Assembly (NCBI RefSeq): GCF_000025225.2
Contig: NC_013895.2
Span: forward strand, 930,001-994,000
Reading direction: 5' to 3'
Source of the DNA: Mageeibacillus indolicus UPII9-5
GTDB taxonomy: Bacteria; Bacillota; Clostridia; Saccharofermentanales; Fastidiosipilaceae
Length of the DNA stretch: 64,000 nucleotides
Shown here: piece by piece, positions 63,733-64,000 of the stretch
Layout of the letters: each line of letters opens with the position of its first letter
How positions within the stretch are numbered: position 1 is the first letter of the stretch
The notes under the pieces: model-generated
What the model saw: the letters and a program-made list of their open reading frames with translations, nothing else
Database searches by the model: none
What the model was told of the DNA's origin: nothing
Made by a program: the position numbers and the translations under genes

Positions 63733-64000
63733 GTTTTACCTCACTTTCATGGGGGGAGCGCAATCTGCGCACCCAAGAATTAGGATATAAATTTTTCAGT
63801 ACTTCACTTTTTTCACGGTAAAGCCAGCCAAGCGGCTCCGATTCAGCCAGCAAAAGGACGTAAGTACGGCAAGGAATGGTCTGTAATTCGCTTTGATCCC
63901 AAATAATAGATTGTCCAGCGATGTAGGCCGTAATTCGTGAGTCGTCACGCGGCAAATTAAGGCAGTAGCGATATTCATTAGCAGCTATTGTCAAAGCCAG
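63671..64000 (-). CDS. RsmF-like rRNA methyltransferase, C-terminal part (cut by window edge)
   Basis: Only the last 109 residues are inside the window. They resemble the RNA-binding C-terminal domain of RsmF/NOL1/Sun-family 5-methylcytosine methyltransferases, in particular PLGWLYREKSEVLKNLYPNSW, which matches the family pattern PLGWGK...LKNHYPKG. A charged tail with HESEVKHESKHESKREQTDN follows. The gene ends 62 nt inside rdgB, an unusually long overlap. The catalytic domain lies outside the window. Confidence 0.65.
   Translation of the reverse strand: MALTIAANEYRYCLNLPRDDSRITAYIAGQSIIWDQSELQTIPCRTYVLLLAESEPLGWLYREKSEVLKNLYPNSWVRRLRSPHESEVKHESKHESKREQTDNSDSQPK

Overview
The window reads as chromosomal DNA of a low-to-mid GC Firmicute, most likely a member of the Clostridia. 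The signs are a HrcA-type CIRCE operator in front of groES-groEL, strong GGAGG ribosome-binding sites, TTGACA/TATAAT-type promoters, LytR-CpsA-Psr, ComEA and YqeK-type genes, a sortase-dependent pilus locus, and an AT-leaning base composition. I cannot name the species from sequence alone. About 50 genes are recognisable and almost all lie on the minus strand. The exceptions are the lipid-kinase fragment at the left edge, an ABC-F ATPase, pepC and two sugar enzymes. Gene content is dense, with many 1-20 nt spacings and overlaps.

Layout. 1-11.6 kb: end of a diacylglycerol-kinase-like gene, then a minus-strand run of acyl-ACP thioesterase, a DUF4340-like protein, two membrane-anchored propeller-like proteins, two flavoproteins (BaiN/HI0933 type and COG2509 type) and a CapD-like membrane protein whose catalytic residues look lost. 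11.6-28 kb: groES-groEL with CIRCE, an LCP cell-wall enzyme with a nonapeptide repeat, the operon pgi / degenerate esterase-like protein / rsmA / phosphate transporter / DUF47, a divergent LeuB-like dehydrogenase, an ABC-F ATPase, a secreted cyclophilin and PepC. 28-35 kb: a five-gene pilus operon in the same order as the streptococcal FCT region (large surface protein, SipA-like, isopeptide pilin, class B-type sortase, small anchored protein). None of its surface proteins has a canonical LPXTG motif, and the SipA-like protein lacks the catalytic Ser and Lys. 35-40 kb: DUF1846, a polysaccharide deacetylase, a small membrane protein, a fructokinase-type PfkB kinase.

40-51.3 kb: an alpha-glucoside utilisation locus. 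A LacI-type regulator heads a minus-strand operon of solute-binding protein, two permeases, a GH31 glucosidase and beta-phosphoglucomutase. Divergent from it run an unassigned (alpha/alpha)6-type glycosidase-like gene and a GH65 phosphorylase. GH65 plus beta-phosphoglucomutase predicts phosphorolytic release of beta-glucose-1-phosphate and conversion to glucose-6-phosphate, which feeds pgi. The intergenic region has two face-to-face promoters with operator-like palindromes. 51.3-52.3 kb: a scar holding a decayed M23 peptidase gene, a possible small membrane peptide gene and tRNA-Lys(CTT), suggesting that mobile DNA once sat here.

52.3-64 kb: housekeeping genes folA, thyA, comEA, rsfS, a fused nadD-yqeK, larC and larB (nickel-pincer cofactor synthesis, placed next to the enzyme that makes their precursor NaAD), prfB, an aminotransferase with an Lrp-type regulator, a membrane protein, rdgB and the end of an RsmF-like methyltransferase gene.
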